DNA of 64,000 nucleotides from Leptospira sp. WS92.C1 (lineage in GTDB: Bacteria; Spirochaetota; Leptospiria; Leptospirales; Leptospiraceae), in NCBI RefSeq assembly GCF_040833975.1, contig NZ_CP162130.1, positions 1,574,001 to 1,638,000 of the forward strand. Reading direction: 5' to 3'. Shown here one piece after another: positions 29,058 through 39,589 of this stretch. The notes under the pieces are model-generated. The model was not told where the DNA came from. It did no database searches and saw nothing but the letters and a program-made list of their open reading frames with translations. The position numbers were made by a program, and so were the translations under genes. Numbering within the stretch: the first letter of the stretch is position 1; each line of letters opens with the position of its first letter.

Positions 29058-29271
29058 TGGGTTTGATACGATTTGCAAAAGTGAATGGTTGATTGTGCAA
29101 ACCTTTCTTTTTGATCATAAAAAATTTCGGTTTAAAAACGGAATCTGCCCGTTACAAAAATCGGTTTGATCTATACGTTGTTGCCGTACAAATTCAAAAT
29201 TTTCGATCGATTTTTTTCATAAAATCATTCTGAAATGACCAATGATGAAATGTAGAATTTTAAAACCGGTA

Positions 29272-30555
29272 TCAAGAGAAGAATCGAATTCGTACTAAAA
29301 ATCCGTTTTCTCGTTCTACTTCCAATTCTCCTCTCAGCTGTCGACAAAGTGCTTCGATCAAACTCATTCCCAAGGAAGAGCTTTCTCCGGATTCGTTTTT
29401 TTCGGCTTCCTTTCCGACGCCGTCATCGGCAACTTCGAGAGTAAGATAACCCGAATTCGATTTTTGAAAGAGAGTGGAAATTTTGCCTTTTCGATTTTCA
29501 GGAAATGCATGTTTGAAGGAATTTGACAGGAGTTCGTTGACTATCAATCCGCAAGGAATCGCTTTTTCCATAGGAAGATAAATTTCCTCGATTTTACTGT
29601 CGCACTGAATTCTACCATCGCTCGGACCGTAGGAAACAAAAAGGTGTTGAATCAAAGAATTGAGATAATCTTTTGCGTGAATGACCTTGCATGAATCTTT
29701 TAAGAACAGATAGTCCTGAACCATTGCCATCGAATGAATCCGATTCATTGCGGATGCGATTGCTTTTTTAGCGGGTTCGGATTTCGTTTTTTCCTGTTCC
29801 AGCGTCATCATAGAAAGAATCAGCTGGGTGTTATTTTTGACCCGATGTTGAATCTCTTTAAAAAAAGTTTCTTTGTCGTTCAAGGATTCGGTCAGTTTGA
29901 TTTCCATTTTTTTTCGGATCGCAACCTCGTTCTGCAATTCCGTGGTCGTTTTTCTTTGGAGAAGGATAAGTTGTTTTTGCTTTCGAATTCCTTCTGCGAG
30001 TCCTCTCAAGATGGCAATTACGGAGAAGGTCAAAAGTCCGCATAAAAAAGTAAAGTTGACTCCCACTACCAGGATTTGAATCGGACTTTCATTTCCTTTC
30101 CAGATTCGAAAGTGCGCGAGGAACGCACCTGCAAATACACAGGAAGAGGCAAGCAGCCAACTCCAAAAAGAAAAAGTCGGATTGAGAAAGATTCCAGAAA
30201 ATACAGGGATTAAAAAGAACCAGAGAATTCCCGCTCCTCCTAAACCGATTTTCGTATAGAGAAGGGCGGCCATGATGCCGACAAGTGCCAATAAAAAATA
30301 CGACTTGGATTTATAATAACGATTGGGTAGTAAAAGAAGAAACCAGACTAAAAGCAGCGCGAGGGTGTCGATGATTACAACTTCACCCAGTCCTTCGGTC
30401 CATGCTAAATAGACGCTTGGGATATAAACGATGAGACCAAAACCGGAAAAGACGGTGAGAAATACTTGAATGATCTTTCTCTTCCAAGCATTGGGATGCG
30501 TAGAATTCGCAGAATGAATTTTGAATAGATCCTGTAAGTTAGATAGAAATCTCAT
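29272..30555 (-). CDS. Membrane sensor histidine kinase, HisKA_2 type
   Basis: 427 residues. The first 195 hold about six hydrophobic segments and no large periplasmic loop, a membrane sensor of unknown input. A linker coiled coil (about 195-225) leads into the HisKA_2 dimerisation block FFKEIQHRVKNNTQLILSMM (phospho-acceptor His in QHRVKNN). The ATPase domain shows IVNELLSNSFKHAFPE (N-box) and VADDGVGK (D-box). No response regulator lies next to it. It is divergent from the copper-related cluster, 291 bp away, and might sense a related signal, which is only positional inference. Confidence 0.87.
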   Translation of the reverse strand: MRFLSNLQDLFKIHSANSTHPNAWKRKIIQVFLTVFSGFGLIVYIPSVYLAWTEGLGEVVIIDTLALLLVWFLLLLPNRYYKSKSYFLLALVGIMAALLYTKIGLGGAGILWFFLIPVFSGIFLNPTFSFWSWLLASSCVFAGAFLAHFRIWKGNESPIQILVVGVNFTFLCGLLTFSVIAILRGLAEGIRKQKQLILLQRKTTTELQNEVAIRKKMEIKLTESLNDKETFFKEIQHRVKNNTQLILSMMTLEQEKTKSEPAKKAIASAMNRIHSMAMVQDYLFLKDSCKVIHAKDYLNSLIQHLFVSYGPSDGRIQCDSKIEEIYLPMEKAIPCGLIVNELLSNSFKHAFPENRKGKISTLFQKSNSGYLTLEVADDGVGKEAEKNESGESSSLGMSLIEALCRQLRGELEVERENGFLVRIRFFS

Positions 30556-30661
30556 TTTTTGTCATTCGCAGTGAGTTTGGTATTCTTTCATAAAAGAGAT
30601 AACAACTGTTCGAATTTAACTTTGGAAAATTCACTCTCATCTTTTTTTGTCTTGAGTTTTT

Positions 30662-30684
30662 TATAATATGTGAGCAAATGCTCA
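30662..30684 (+). promoter_or_regulatory. Candidate -10 box with adjoining palindrome upstream of the copper cluster
   Basis: TATAAT at 30662-30667 is followed at 30671-30684 by TGAGCA-AA-TGCTCA, an inverted repeat that would overlap the transcription start. The -35 is poor. A further TGAGCAT occurs at 30770. A repressor or activator site is plausible but unproven. Confidence 0.35.
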
Positions 30685-30846
30685 TTATTCTGAAGGGAGA
30701 ATTAAGAAGTCATTTATAGATCAAAAGTGGATATTTTCTACTTTGCAATCGCTTGAGACCAGCGGATAAATGAGCATCCCACTTCTTATGATCGTTTCGA
30801 TTCAGGATACAATAAAATTCCGGAAAACCCGGAGGTTCAATCAAAA

Positions 30847-32868
<2,022 letters not shown>

Positions 32869-32910
32869 GAAGTTTAGAATATTTAGAAATTATCATTTAG
32901 GAGAAAAACA

Positions 32911-33225
32911 ATGGAACAAACTGTTATCGGCGGACCTGGGTTTTTTGCTTTATTATTTAACTTTTACGGATACTATTTTCCGTTTATTCTTTACACCCTT
33001 TTGGCGCCTCTCGCGTTATCGGATCTGGTAAAAAGAAGCGACGTGGATTCGAAAACCGGATCGATCTGGACGGGAGCGATTCTTCTGGTCCCGATTATCG
33101 GAGCCGGAGCGTATCTCGTTGCGGGCGGATCCAAGGTTCCGGCTTGGTTGAAAAATTCCCTCGTCTATGGGGGAGTGGGGTTTTTGGCGCTGATCATTCT
33201 GATCACATCGGTTGCCAAATTCTAA
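32911..33225 (+). CDS. Small three-segment membrane protein, paralogue of the upstream membrane tail
   Basis: 104 residues with three hydrophobic segments (about 10-38, 52-70 and 84-102). It aligns by eye with the last 100 residues of the preceding protein: FPFILY/LPFAIY, KRSDVDSKTGSIW/KDRTDLDQNKKLSW, LLVPIIGAGAYLVAGG/TLVPILSPAIYLLGGG. The pattern recalls the PLDc_N membrane domain. Ribosome site AGGAGAAAAAC precedes the ATG; it sits 42 bp after the fusion gene and 6 bp before the multicopper oxidase. Possibly an assembly or anchor subunit. Confidence 0.75.
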   Translation: MEQTVIGGPGFFALLFNFYGYYFPFILYTLLAPLALSDLVKRSDVDSKTGSIWTGAILLVPIIGAGAYLVAGGSKVPAWLKNSLVYGGVGFLALIILITSVAKF

Positions 33226-33231
33226 AAAATC

Positions 33232-34248
33232 TTGAATCGGAAACAGTTTCTCAAATGGATCGGAATCGGTGGCGCGGGTTTGGCGGCCGGTGCCGGAATC
33301 AGCTCGATCGGAGACGGAAAGGACAACGGCGGTTTTCTTTGTAAGGTCCGTCCCGGAATTGTAGGCGTAAATAAGGAAGCTTCGATTCCAGGAAATCCGG
33401 GAAACAATTCGTATGGAAGTATGGTTCATCCTCCCTTCCAAACGGATCCCGAATTTCTTTCTCGGATGGATTTGAAAAGTCTCTCTGCAAGTCCTGGTCC
33501 GATTCTCAAACAACACCTGAATATCATTGAGATGCCCTTGACGATCGCACACAATACGGTCGTGAAGGCATGGACCTTCAACGGATTGGTTCCCGGTCCA
33601 GTGATCCGCGCCAAGCTGGGTCAGAAGATGGAGATCACTCTTAGAAACGATTCCGAACACAATCACTCGATTCATTTTCACGGAAGTCATGATCCGAACG
33701 AAGACGGCTGGGAACCGATCGTTACCGGTACGGAAAAAACGTATAAGCTGACCGCGGGACCGATCGGATTTCATCCCTATCACTGTCACGTCCCTCCTTT
33801 GGCGAGTCATATGGCAAAGGGTTTGTATGGCGGATTGATCGTAGATCCTCCCGGCGGAAGACCTCCCGCTCACGAATTTATGCTCATTCTTTCTGGCTGG
33901 GATTTGGAAGACAAGGGGAGAAATGATATCTTTTCCTGGAACGGTATGGCCGGGTTTTACGATCGGTATCCGATCAAAGTTCCCGTGGGTCAAAAGGTAA
34001 GACTTTATATCGCCAATCTTTGTGAATACGAACCCGTAGCTTCCTTTCACTTACACGCTCAAACCTTTGATGTATTTCGAACCGGAACGAGACTGACTCC
34101 GGATGATCACACGGACGTAGTTACCCTCGGACAAACCGAACGGGTCCTTATCGAATTCACTCTTCCGAAAAGAGGAAGATATATGTTTCATCCTCATCAG
34201 ACAAAGATGGCGGAAAACGGAGCGATGGGCTGGATCGTCGCTGTGTGA
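33232..34248 (+). CDS. Two-domain multicopper oxidase, exported
   Basis: 338 residues from a TTG start at 33232. A short export segment (about 10-26, GIGGAGLAAGAG) follows NRKQFLK, Tat-like but with a single Arg. Copper motifs are complete: HFH (148-150), HPYHCH (181-186), HLH (273-275) and HPH (320-322), giving the four HxH pairs expected for a trinuclear centre, with the type-1 Cys at 185 and His193. The position where Met is usual five residues after the second type-1 His reads Leu198. It may oxidise cuprous ions, phenols or act near nitrite reductases. Part of the same operon as the cupredoxin fusion and Sco genes. Confidence 0.88.
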   Translation: MNRKQFLKWIGIGGAGLAAGAGISSIGDGKDNGGFLCKVRPGIVGVNKEASIPGNPGNNSYGSMVHPPFQTDPEFLSRMDLKSLSASPGPILKQHLNIIEMPLTIAHNTVVKAWTFNGLVPGPVIRAKLGQKMEITLRNDSEHNHSIHFHGSHDPNEDGWEPIVTGTEKTYKLTAGPIGFHPYHCHVPPLASHMAKGLYGGLIVDPPGGRPPAHEFMLILSGWDLEDKGRNDIFSWNGMAGFYDRYPIKVPVGQKVRLYIANLCEYEPVASFHLHAQTFDVFRTGTRLTPDDHTDVVTLGQTERVLIEFTLPKRGRYMFHPHQTKMAENGAMGWIVAV

Positions 34249-34273
34249 CGTCTAACGTATTGGGGAGAATGTT

Positions 34274-34867
<594 letters not shown>

Positions 34868-34965
34868 GATACGAATTTTTGAATCGGTTTTTAAACTGAG
34901 ATCGTTTGGGTCTCGGTGAAATCTTTCATTCTGTAAAAAACAGATGTCCCCTGTGATATCCGGGG

Positions 34966-35105
34966 GCGGACTTAAAGTCCCTTGCAAGCAGAATTTTTCG
35001 GAAAGATTGTTTGTCGGAACAATTATAAATTTCTCGTTTTCATTTCGCTCTCGTCGATTTCGAATTTTGTGGGAACTCCAGCATTCTAATCTGTGTGTGA
35101 ATTCC
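34966..35105 (+). repeat. Dispersed intergenic repeat, copy E, with one VNTR-like unit behind it
   Basis: 34966-35024 carries GCGGACTTAAAGTCC, then GCAAGCAGAATTTTTCGG and GTTTGTCGGAACAATT, the best match to the family order. At 35069-35105 follows a single imperfect copy of the 25-bp unit found in tandem at 36781-37030 (GTGGGAACTCCAGCATTCTA, then TCTGTGTGTGAATTCC). The joint occurrence suggests the two repeats are related. Confidence 0.7.
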
Positions 35106-35129
35106 AAAGCGCCGTTTTTGAAATCTCGT

Positions 35130-35483
35130 TCATTGGGAAGAAGGAGATTTTTCATAAAAAGCGAAGACCACTGCGCCCAAAATTAAAAGAAAGCTGACTG
35201 CGTGATTCCACTTGATTTTTTCTTTTAGAACGAGAGAAGCAAAAACGATAAAGATCGAGATTGTAATTACTTCCTGGAGAATTTTGAGTTGAAACGCGCT
35301 GTATCCTTCTTCTCCATAGCCGATTCGATTTGCGGGAACCATGAGAATGTATTCAAAAAGCGCGATTCCCCAGCTCAAAAAAATTGTAAGAGGAAGGCTC
35401 CAACCGTGAAAGAACTTGAGATGTCCATACCAAGCAAAGGTCATAAATAAATTGGAACAGAGCAGGAGTAGGAAGGTTTTCAT
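35130..35483 (-). CDS. DMT-family (DUF486-like) small membrane protein
   Basis: 117 residues with four hydrophobic segments, opening FLLLLCSNLFMTFAWYGHLK, and containing VPANRIGY and an EVITISIFIVFA segment. This matches the DUF486 group of the drug/metabolite transporter superfamily, half-size proteins that probably work as dimers. Substrate unknown. No neighbours in an operon. Confidence 0.8.
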   Translation of the reverse strand: MKTFLLLLCSNLFMTFAWYGHLKFFHGWSLPLTIFLSWGIALFEYILMVPANRIGYGEEGYSAFQLKILQEVITISIFIVFASLVLKEKIKWNHAVSFLLILGAVVFAFYEKSPSSQ

Positions 35484-35804
35484 AAGAATACGGTCTTACG
35501 AGATCCGTTTCGCGACAATCTGATTTTAACCGCAGATTTCTTTTGACTCGGCCGTTTTAGGATCGATCCAGATTGGATTGAATTTTAGAATTCGAACGAT
35601 TTCCACAATCCCCGAATGAATTTTGTTTATTGCAAACATCCGTTTAAAAAAAAGAAACCCCGGGACTTTCGTCCCGGGTGTGAATGTGGGTTTTAGACTT
35701 CAGGTAAGTATAACGCGGGCTATCAAAGCCGTTGGGATTTTTCGAATCCTTATGAGAATTCCGCCGGGTAACGCAGGACAGGTAGACCCGGCGGATCAAA
35801 TCGA
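35484..35804 (-). other. Structured intergenic region downstream of the hsp20 pair
   Basis: On the minus strand, after the hsp20 stop, there are successive hairpins: TCCGCCGGGT/ACCCGGCGGA (10-bp stem, plus coordinates 35760-35795), GGATT-cgaaa-AATCC, GGCT-ttgat-AGCC, and finally the terminator at 35645-35678. The frame running through here on the plus strand is not a gene. The region may be a structured 3' UTR or a small RNA released from the heat-shock transcript. Confidence 0.5.
35645..35678 (-). terminator. Rho-independent terminator for the hsp20 transcript
   Basis: On the minus strand, CCCGGGAC-GAAA-GTCCCGGG is followed by GTTTCTTTTTTTT. An 8-bp GC stem with a GAAA tetraloop and T run is a textbook terminator. 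It lies about 130 bp after the last hsp20 stop. Confidence 0.88.
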
Positions 35805-36212
35805 TTACTCGGAGCGAACCTCTATTTTTTTTGTAAGAGGTTTTTTCTTAGGTAGGGTTAGATTCAGGACCCCGTTTTTATAAACCGCAGAGATCCGATC
35901 CTCTTCGATGGATTCGGTAAGAGTGAACGATCTTTTGTATTCTCCGGTTCTGAACTCGGAATATCGAAGTTCGCCTGGGATACTTTTGTCGGCGGTTTTA
36001 CCAGAAATCGTCAGTTGATCCTTTTCAATTTGAACTTGGACTTCTTTTTCTTCCACACCGGGAAGATCCGCGAGAAGATAGATGTTTTCTTCATCGGAAT
36101 ATACGTCCACTCTCGGAGTCAGGACTCTGATCTTTTCCTTACGAACTTCTCCCGAAGTAGAATGTTCTTGAACGTTGGAATGATTTTCTTTGTTCAAAAC
36201 TGCACTTGTCAT
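35805..36212 (-). CDS. Small heat shock protein, Hsp20 family (second gene)
   Basis: 135 residues from ATG 36212, preceded by AAAGGAGAATCG. The alpha-crystallin domain spans about 33-130: [21 protein letters not shown] opens it and the conserved ending [12 protein letters not shown] (A-x-x-x-x-G-V-L type) closes it. Such proteins hold unfolding proteins in solution during heat stress. It lies 16 bp after its paralogue and shares its CIRCE-controlled transcript. Confidence 0.93.
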   Translation of the reverse strand: MTSAVLNKENHSNVQEHSTSGEVRKEKIRVLTPRVDVYSDEENIYLLADLPGVEEKEVQVQIEKDQLTISGKTADKSIPGELRYSEFRTGEYKRSFTLTESIEEDRISAVYKNGVLNLTLPKKKPLTKKIEVRSE

Positions 36213-36228
36213 AAACGATTCTCCTTTG

Positions 36229-36648
36229 TTATTTTGATTGAACTTGAATTTTACGCGGTTTAACGCTTTCACGAATCGGAAGAGTTAAGTGTAGAATTCC
36301 ATTCTTAAATTCCGCCGTGGTTTTTTCCGGATCCACCTCTGCGGGAAGTTCGAGGGATCTCTGAAATTTTCCGTGAAATCGTTCCACCCGATTGGCTCCT
36401 AAATCCGATTTTGGGGCTCCGGAGATAACTTCTCCGCTGAGTCGGAGCTGGTTTCCGCTGACCGTAATATCCAAAGAGTCTGGATCGATTCCTGAAACGA
36501 GAGCGGTAATGGTGACTTGATCCGATCCTTTATGGATATTCAAAGCGGGATAAACGCTTCCTCCAGCCGCGACGAAGGGGTCCCAAAGACTGGCAAACTG
36601 ATTCTGTAGTCTGTGAAGGTCTTCTATGATTCTAAATTCGTTGATCAT
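36229..36648 (-). CDS. Small heat shock protein, Hsp20 family (first gene)
   Basis: 139 residues from ATG 36648 with GAGGAAATC just upstream. The N-terminus [21 protein letters not shown] is the amphipathic arm; the alpha-crystallin domain (about 42-135) ends [14 protein letters not shown]. Paired with the next gene, as often for spirochaetal hsp20 genes. Two CIRCE operators lie immediately upstream, predicting repression by HrcA. Confidence 0.93.
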   Translation of the reverse strand: MINEFRIIEDLHRLQNQFASLWDPFVAAGGSVYPALNIHKGSDQVTITALVSGIDPDSLDITVSGNQLRLSGEVISGAPKSDLGANRVERFHGKFQRSLELPAEVDPEKTTAEFKNGILHLTLPIRESVKPRKIQVQSK

Positions 36649-36662
36649 TTTGATTTCCTCTA

Positions 36663-36689
36663 TTAGCAATCTGAATATTAGAGTGCTAA
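36663..36689 (-). promoter_or_regulatory. CIRCE operator, proximal copy
   Basis: On the plus strand TTAGCAATC, nine bases, GAGTGCTAA. It matches the CIRCE consensus TTAGCACTC-N9-GAGTGCTAA with a single mismatch, and lies 15 bp before the first hsp20 start codon. A -10-like TAATAT (minus strand, 36675-36680) falls in its spacer. Confidence 0.82.
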
Positions 36690-36723
36690 ATTGTTCAAAA
36701 AGTTCAAGTTTTTTTTTATTTTT

Positions 36724-36750
36724 TTAGCACTCTTTTTTTGTAAGTGCTAA
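36724..36750 (-). promoter_or_regulatory. CIRCE operator, distal copy
   Basis: On the plus strand TTAGCACTC, nine bases, AAGTGCTAA; one mismatch to the CIRCE consensus, in the opposite half from the proximal copy. The two operators are 61 bp apart centre to centre, separated by an A/T-rich stretch that may contain the promoter. HrcA is the expected repressor. Confidence 0.82.
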
Positions 36751-36780
36751 GGAAGAAAAGAAAGGGAATCGGGGTCACCG

Positions 36781-37030
36781 TCCTGCATTCTATCTGTGTG
36801 GGAACTCCTGCATTCTATCTGTGTGGGAACTCCTGCATTCTATCTGTGTGGGAACTCCTGCATTCTATCTGTGTGGGAACTCCTGCATTCTATCTGTGTG
36901 GGAACTCCTGCATTCTATCTGTGTGGGAACTCCTGCATTCTATCTGTGTGGGAACTCCTGCATTCTATCTGTGTGGGAACTCCTGCATTCTATCTGTGTG
37001 GGAACTCCTGCATTCTATCTGTGTGGGAAA
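36781..37030. repeat. Tandem repeat, ten copies of a 25-bp unit
   Basis: Ten head-to-tail copies (unit includes CATTCTATCTGTGTGGG), identical except for the last base of the final copy. Because 25 is not a multiple of three, all three plus-strand frames stay open through the array and read the same 25-residue cycle in shifted order; this is an artefact of the repeat, not a gene. Identity of the copies indicates recent expansion, and the copy number is likely to vary among strains. It lies between the CIRCE operators and the H1-like gene; nothing else is seen from 37031 to 37211. Confidence 0.95.
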
Positions 37031-37211
37031 TAAATTATTCTTAAAAAATTGAAGATTGGATTTAAAAAAGGATTCGGAGGTGCGGGGATGATTTGAAAAG
37101 AAGGTTTTGGGTCCGAGCGGCTTTGGGGAAAGGGGCTCTTATTTTCTTGGAGCCTCCCGATGGAAGCTCCAAGATTTTGGAAAAAGTGGAAGGCTTTGGA
37201 AAGAGTTTAGC

Positions 37212-37844
37212 TTATTTTTTTTTAGCTTTTTTCTTGGCCGATTTCTTTTTCGGGGACTTTTTCTTAGCCACCTTCTTCTTGCTTGCCGGTTTTTTCTTTG
37301 CGACTTTCTTCTTCACGGTCTTTTTCTTTTTAGGAGCCGCTTTCTTCTTTGCAGCTTTTTTCTTAGCGACTTTCTTTTTCGCGGCCTTTTTCTTTGCAGC
37401 TTTCTTAGTGGCAGCTTTTTTCTTCGCAGCTACTTTTTGAACTACGGTTTTATCTCCGTCATTCAAACGGAAGAAGGACCTTTCAAAGTCTCGATTCTTA
37501 AATGAAACCAAGGTGCGGCCGATCAATTCGTCGATATCGCTGGTCTCCAATCCTTCGTTTGCGGATTCGATAGAATCATAGGAAAGGTGGGCCAATCCGC
37601 AACGCAGATAACTCGTTAGTTTTTCTTGAGAAGCGCCTTGGCGGGCAAGGCCATGCAGCCATTCTCTCAGAATCTTTTCTCCGAGTTCGAAGTTTTGCTC
37701 CGGTTGAGCGGACTTTCCGGTTTTGCGAATCTCATCATTGAGTTTGTGGTGAACGAGCGAATAGTCTTCTTCGAAAGCTCTATCTAAGATACCATCTTCG
37801 ATAAGCTTTGAGTCCAGTTTTTGGACAATAGCAGAGTCGGCCAT
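37212..37844 (-). CDS. Protein with histone-H1-like Lys/Ala-rich tail
   Basis: 210 residues. The first 135 form a soluble, mixed-charge domain with no recognised family (for example HKLNDEIRKTGKSAQPEQN and YLRCGLAHLSYDSIES). From about 138 to the end the sequence is nearly all Lys, Ala, Val and Pro in KKAAKKK-type repeats, like eukaryotic histone H1 tails and bacterial H1-like proteins. The tail very likely binds DNA or RNA; nucleoid association is inference. Its repeats could change length by slippage. Single gene; start at 37844 with GGAGATTC upstream on the minus strand. Confidence 0.82.
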   Translation of the reverse strand: MADSAIVQKLDSKLIEDGILDRAFEEDYSLVHHKLNDEIRKTGKSAQPEQNFELGEKILREWLHGLARQGASQEKLTSYLRCGLAHLSYDSIESANEGLETSDIDELIGRTLVSFKNRDFERSFFRLNDGDKTVVQKVAAKKKAATKKAAKKKAAKKKVAKKKAAKKKAAPKKKKTVKKKVAKKKPASKKKVAKKKSPKKKSAKKKAKKK

Positions 37845-38352
37845 AATGTTAGAATCTCCTGAAGTTACGGGGCAGAAATTGGATATACTTTGATCTTAGA
37901 ATTCTTTATGCAAGAAAAAAGTGGTTCTTGTATCGAATTGGTTTTTGTTTTCTAATTTGCTAATAGACCTATGATTCATATTTACTCGGACATCGTTGTC
38001 TTTGAATGAGTTCGAAGATTCTCATTTCAATTTCGTAACACAACTTCGGTATCCACAACTCTCTATACCGAAAGTGTATGATCCTTTGTAAGCGAAACTT
38101 TTCGCTTTGGAAGTCTTTCCCGGTTGAGAGGAGATAATCTGTTCAATTATTGAACAAATTTCCTTGACTTTCTTTCTTTTCTCTACGGAATGAAAAGAAA
38201 GCCCCTGGGACTGACGCGGCGAAGCTATGTAAACTGGGTCCCTCTGGCGTTTCCTACGGTTTTAGCCCAAGTTAGCCTTGTTTCAAAACGTCTTCAAACT
38301 GTTAGGTTTTTGCATCTTTTCCCCCAAAGTTTTCCCGGTTCCGAACCTCAAA
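37845..38352. other. Long gap upstream of purU with inverted repeats
   Basis: 508 bp without a convincing gene. It contains TTCGGTAT/ATACCGAA (38045-38072), the palindrome AAGCGAAA-ct-TTTCGCTT (38090-38107) and the perfect inverted repeat GTTCAAT-t-ATTGAAC (38141-38155) next to a -35-like TTGACT (38164-38169). The last could be an operator for purU. A more GC-rich stretch at 38195-38265 has short complementary pieces (GGGAC/GTCCC) but fits no riboswitch that I know. Confidence 0.4.
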
Positions 38353-39198
38353 ATGAAAGAAATCAATTCCCGGATTTTACTCATTCGTTGCCCGGATTCT
38401 TCGGGGTTGATCTATAAGATCACGGGATGTTTGTTTCAGATGGGCGCTAATATCGTCAACAATCAGGAATTCGTAGATTATCCCGCTTCCACATTTTTTA
38501 TGAGGACCGAGTTCACAGGTCCGATCGACGAGAATATGCTTCTTTCTCAATTGAAGAATCTTCTGCCAGAAGGGAGCGATCTCAATCTTTCTCCGTTGCG
38601 AAAACCGAGAATCGCAATCTTAGTTACGAAAGAGGCGCATTGTTTAGGAGATCTTTTAATCCGTCATCGGTTTGGAGAATTGGATATGGAGTTGGTTGGA
38701 GTCGCCGGCAATCGTTCCGATCTCGAGGATTTGGTAAACGACTTTCATCTTCCGTTCACCTTGATTTCCACCGAAGACAGAAGCCGTGAAGAGCAGGAAA
38801 AAGAATTGGAAGAATACCTGACTTCTCTCGATCCCGATCTCATCATTCTTGCAAAGTATATGCGGATTCTTTCTCCCGAGTTTGTCCGAAAGTGGGACAA
38901 AAAGATCCTGAACATTCATCATTCTTTTCTTCCCGCTTTCAAAGGTGCTCGTCCTTATATGCAGGCCTATGAAAGAGGTGTGAAGGTTATCGGAGCCACG
39001 GCTCATTTCGTAACGGAGAATCTGGACGAAGGTCCCATTGTGGTTCAAGACGTGATTCCCGTGGATCACAGTTATGATCCGGACCGTCTTTTTCTCTTCG
39101 GCAGGGATCTTGAAAAGATCGTCCTGGCAAAAGCGCTGCGATTGCTCTTGGAAAGAAGAGTGATCCATTTTAAAAACCGAACCATCGTATTCGAATGA
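38353..39198 (+). CDS. purU: Formyltetrahydrofolate deformylase
   Basis: 281 residues. An N-terminal ACT domain (about 5-80, ILLIRCPDSSGLIYKIT) is followed by a formyltransferase-type domain with the catalytic block NIHHSFLPAFKGARPY (about 197-212) and ATAHFVTENLDEGPIV. PurU hydrolyses 10-formyl-tetrahydrofolate, supplying formate for purine synthesis and balancing one-carbon pools. ATG 38353 is chosen because it gives the normal ACT start; a longer frame from TTG 38278 has an implausible N-terminus. Last core gene before the polysaccharide locus. Confidence 0.92.
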   Translation: MKEINSRILLIRCPDSSGLIYKITGCLFQMGANIVNNQEFVDYPASTFFMRTEFTGPIDENMLLSQLKNLLPEGSDLNLSPLRKPRIAILVTKEAHCLGDLLIRHRFGELDMELVGVAGNRSDLEDLVNDFHLPFTLISTEDRSREEQEKELEEYLTSLDPDLIILAKYMRILSPEFVRKWDKKILNIHHSFLPAFKGARPYMQAYERGVKVIGATAHFVTENLDEGPIVVQDVIPVDHSYDPDRLFLFGRDLEKIVLAKALRLLLERRVIHFKNRTIVFE

Positions 39199-39246
39199 TG
39201 AGACGAATTTGGATCAAGTTGAATAGTCTTTCTGGAAACAATCGCA

Positions 39247-39588
39247 ATGGATGACGCGTTAAGACATAAAATTATGAAAATTCTCCAAGAGAATCCTGAG
39301 ATCAATCAGAGAGAACTTTCTGATATTCTTGAGGTCAGTCTTGGAAAGGTAAACTATTGTCTAAAGGCTTTGATCGAAAAGGGCTGGATCAAAGCACGGA
39401 ATTTTAAAAATAGCAAGAGTAAGTTGGCGTATGCTTATTTTCTCACTCCGACGGGGATCGAGGAAAAAGCAAAATTGACGGTCCGCTATCTCAAAATCAA
39501 ATTAAAAGAATATGAAGAGATGGAAAAAGAGATTGAGGATCTAAAAAAAGAAATCGGCGAAGAATTAAATATTGGGACCAGAGACTGA
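39247..39588 (+). CDS. MarR-type EPS-associated transcriptional regulator
   Basis: 113 residues: a winged helix (about 8-75, [29 protein letters not shown]) and a C-terminal coiled coil. This is the small MarR-like group found at the head of exopolysaccharide and O-antigen loci, and in Leptospira such a gene marks the start of the rfb locus. It probably controls the genes that follow. The next gene starts 1 bp after its stop. Confidence 0.85.
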   Translation: MDDALRHKIMKILQENPEINQRELSDILEVSLGKVNYCLKALIEKGWIKARNFKNSKSKLAYAYFLTPTGIEEKAKLTVRYLKIKLKEYEEMEKEIEDLKKEIGEELNIGTRD

Positions 39589-39589
39589 T

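Noticed and set aside
35623..35883. Plus-strand frame opposite the hsp20 3' end
   Set aside because: It runs through the terminator and hairpins and overlaps hsp20 in antisense; no coding character.
36781..37030. Possible CRISPR array
   Set aside because: The copies are directly adjacent with no spacers and no cas genes nearby; it is a simple tandem repeat.
36744..37052. Three overlapping plus-strand frames through the 25-bp repeat
   Set aside because: They are all open only because the unit lacks stops in any plus frame; composition is a shifted copy of one 25-residue cycle, with no ribosome site.
37093..37505. Phe-rich plus-strand frames
   Set aside because: They are the complement of the Lys/Ala-rich tail of the minus-strand H1-like gene.
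38190..38352. Riboswitch (ZTP or tetrahydrofolate type) ahead of purU
   Set aside because: The sequence does not show the conserved cores of these classes as I remember them; only short complementary pieces are present.
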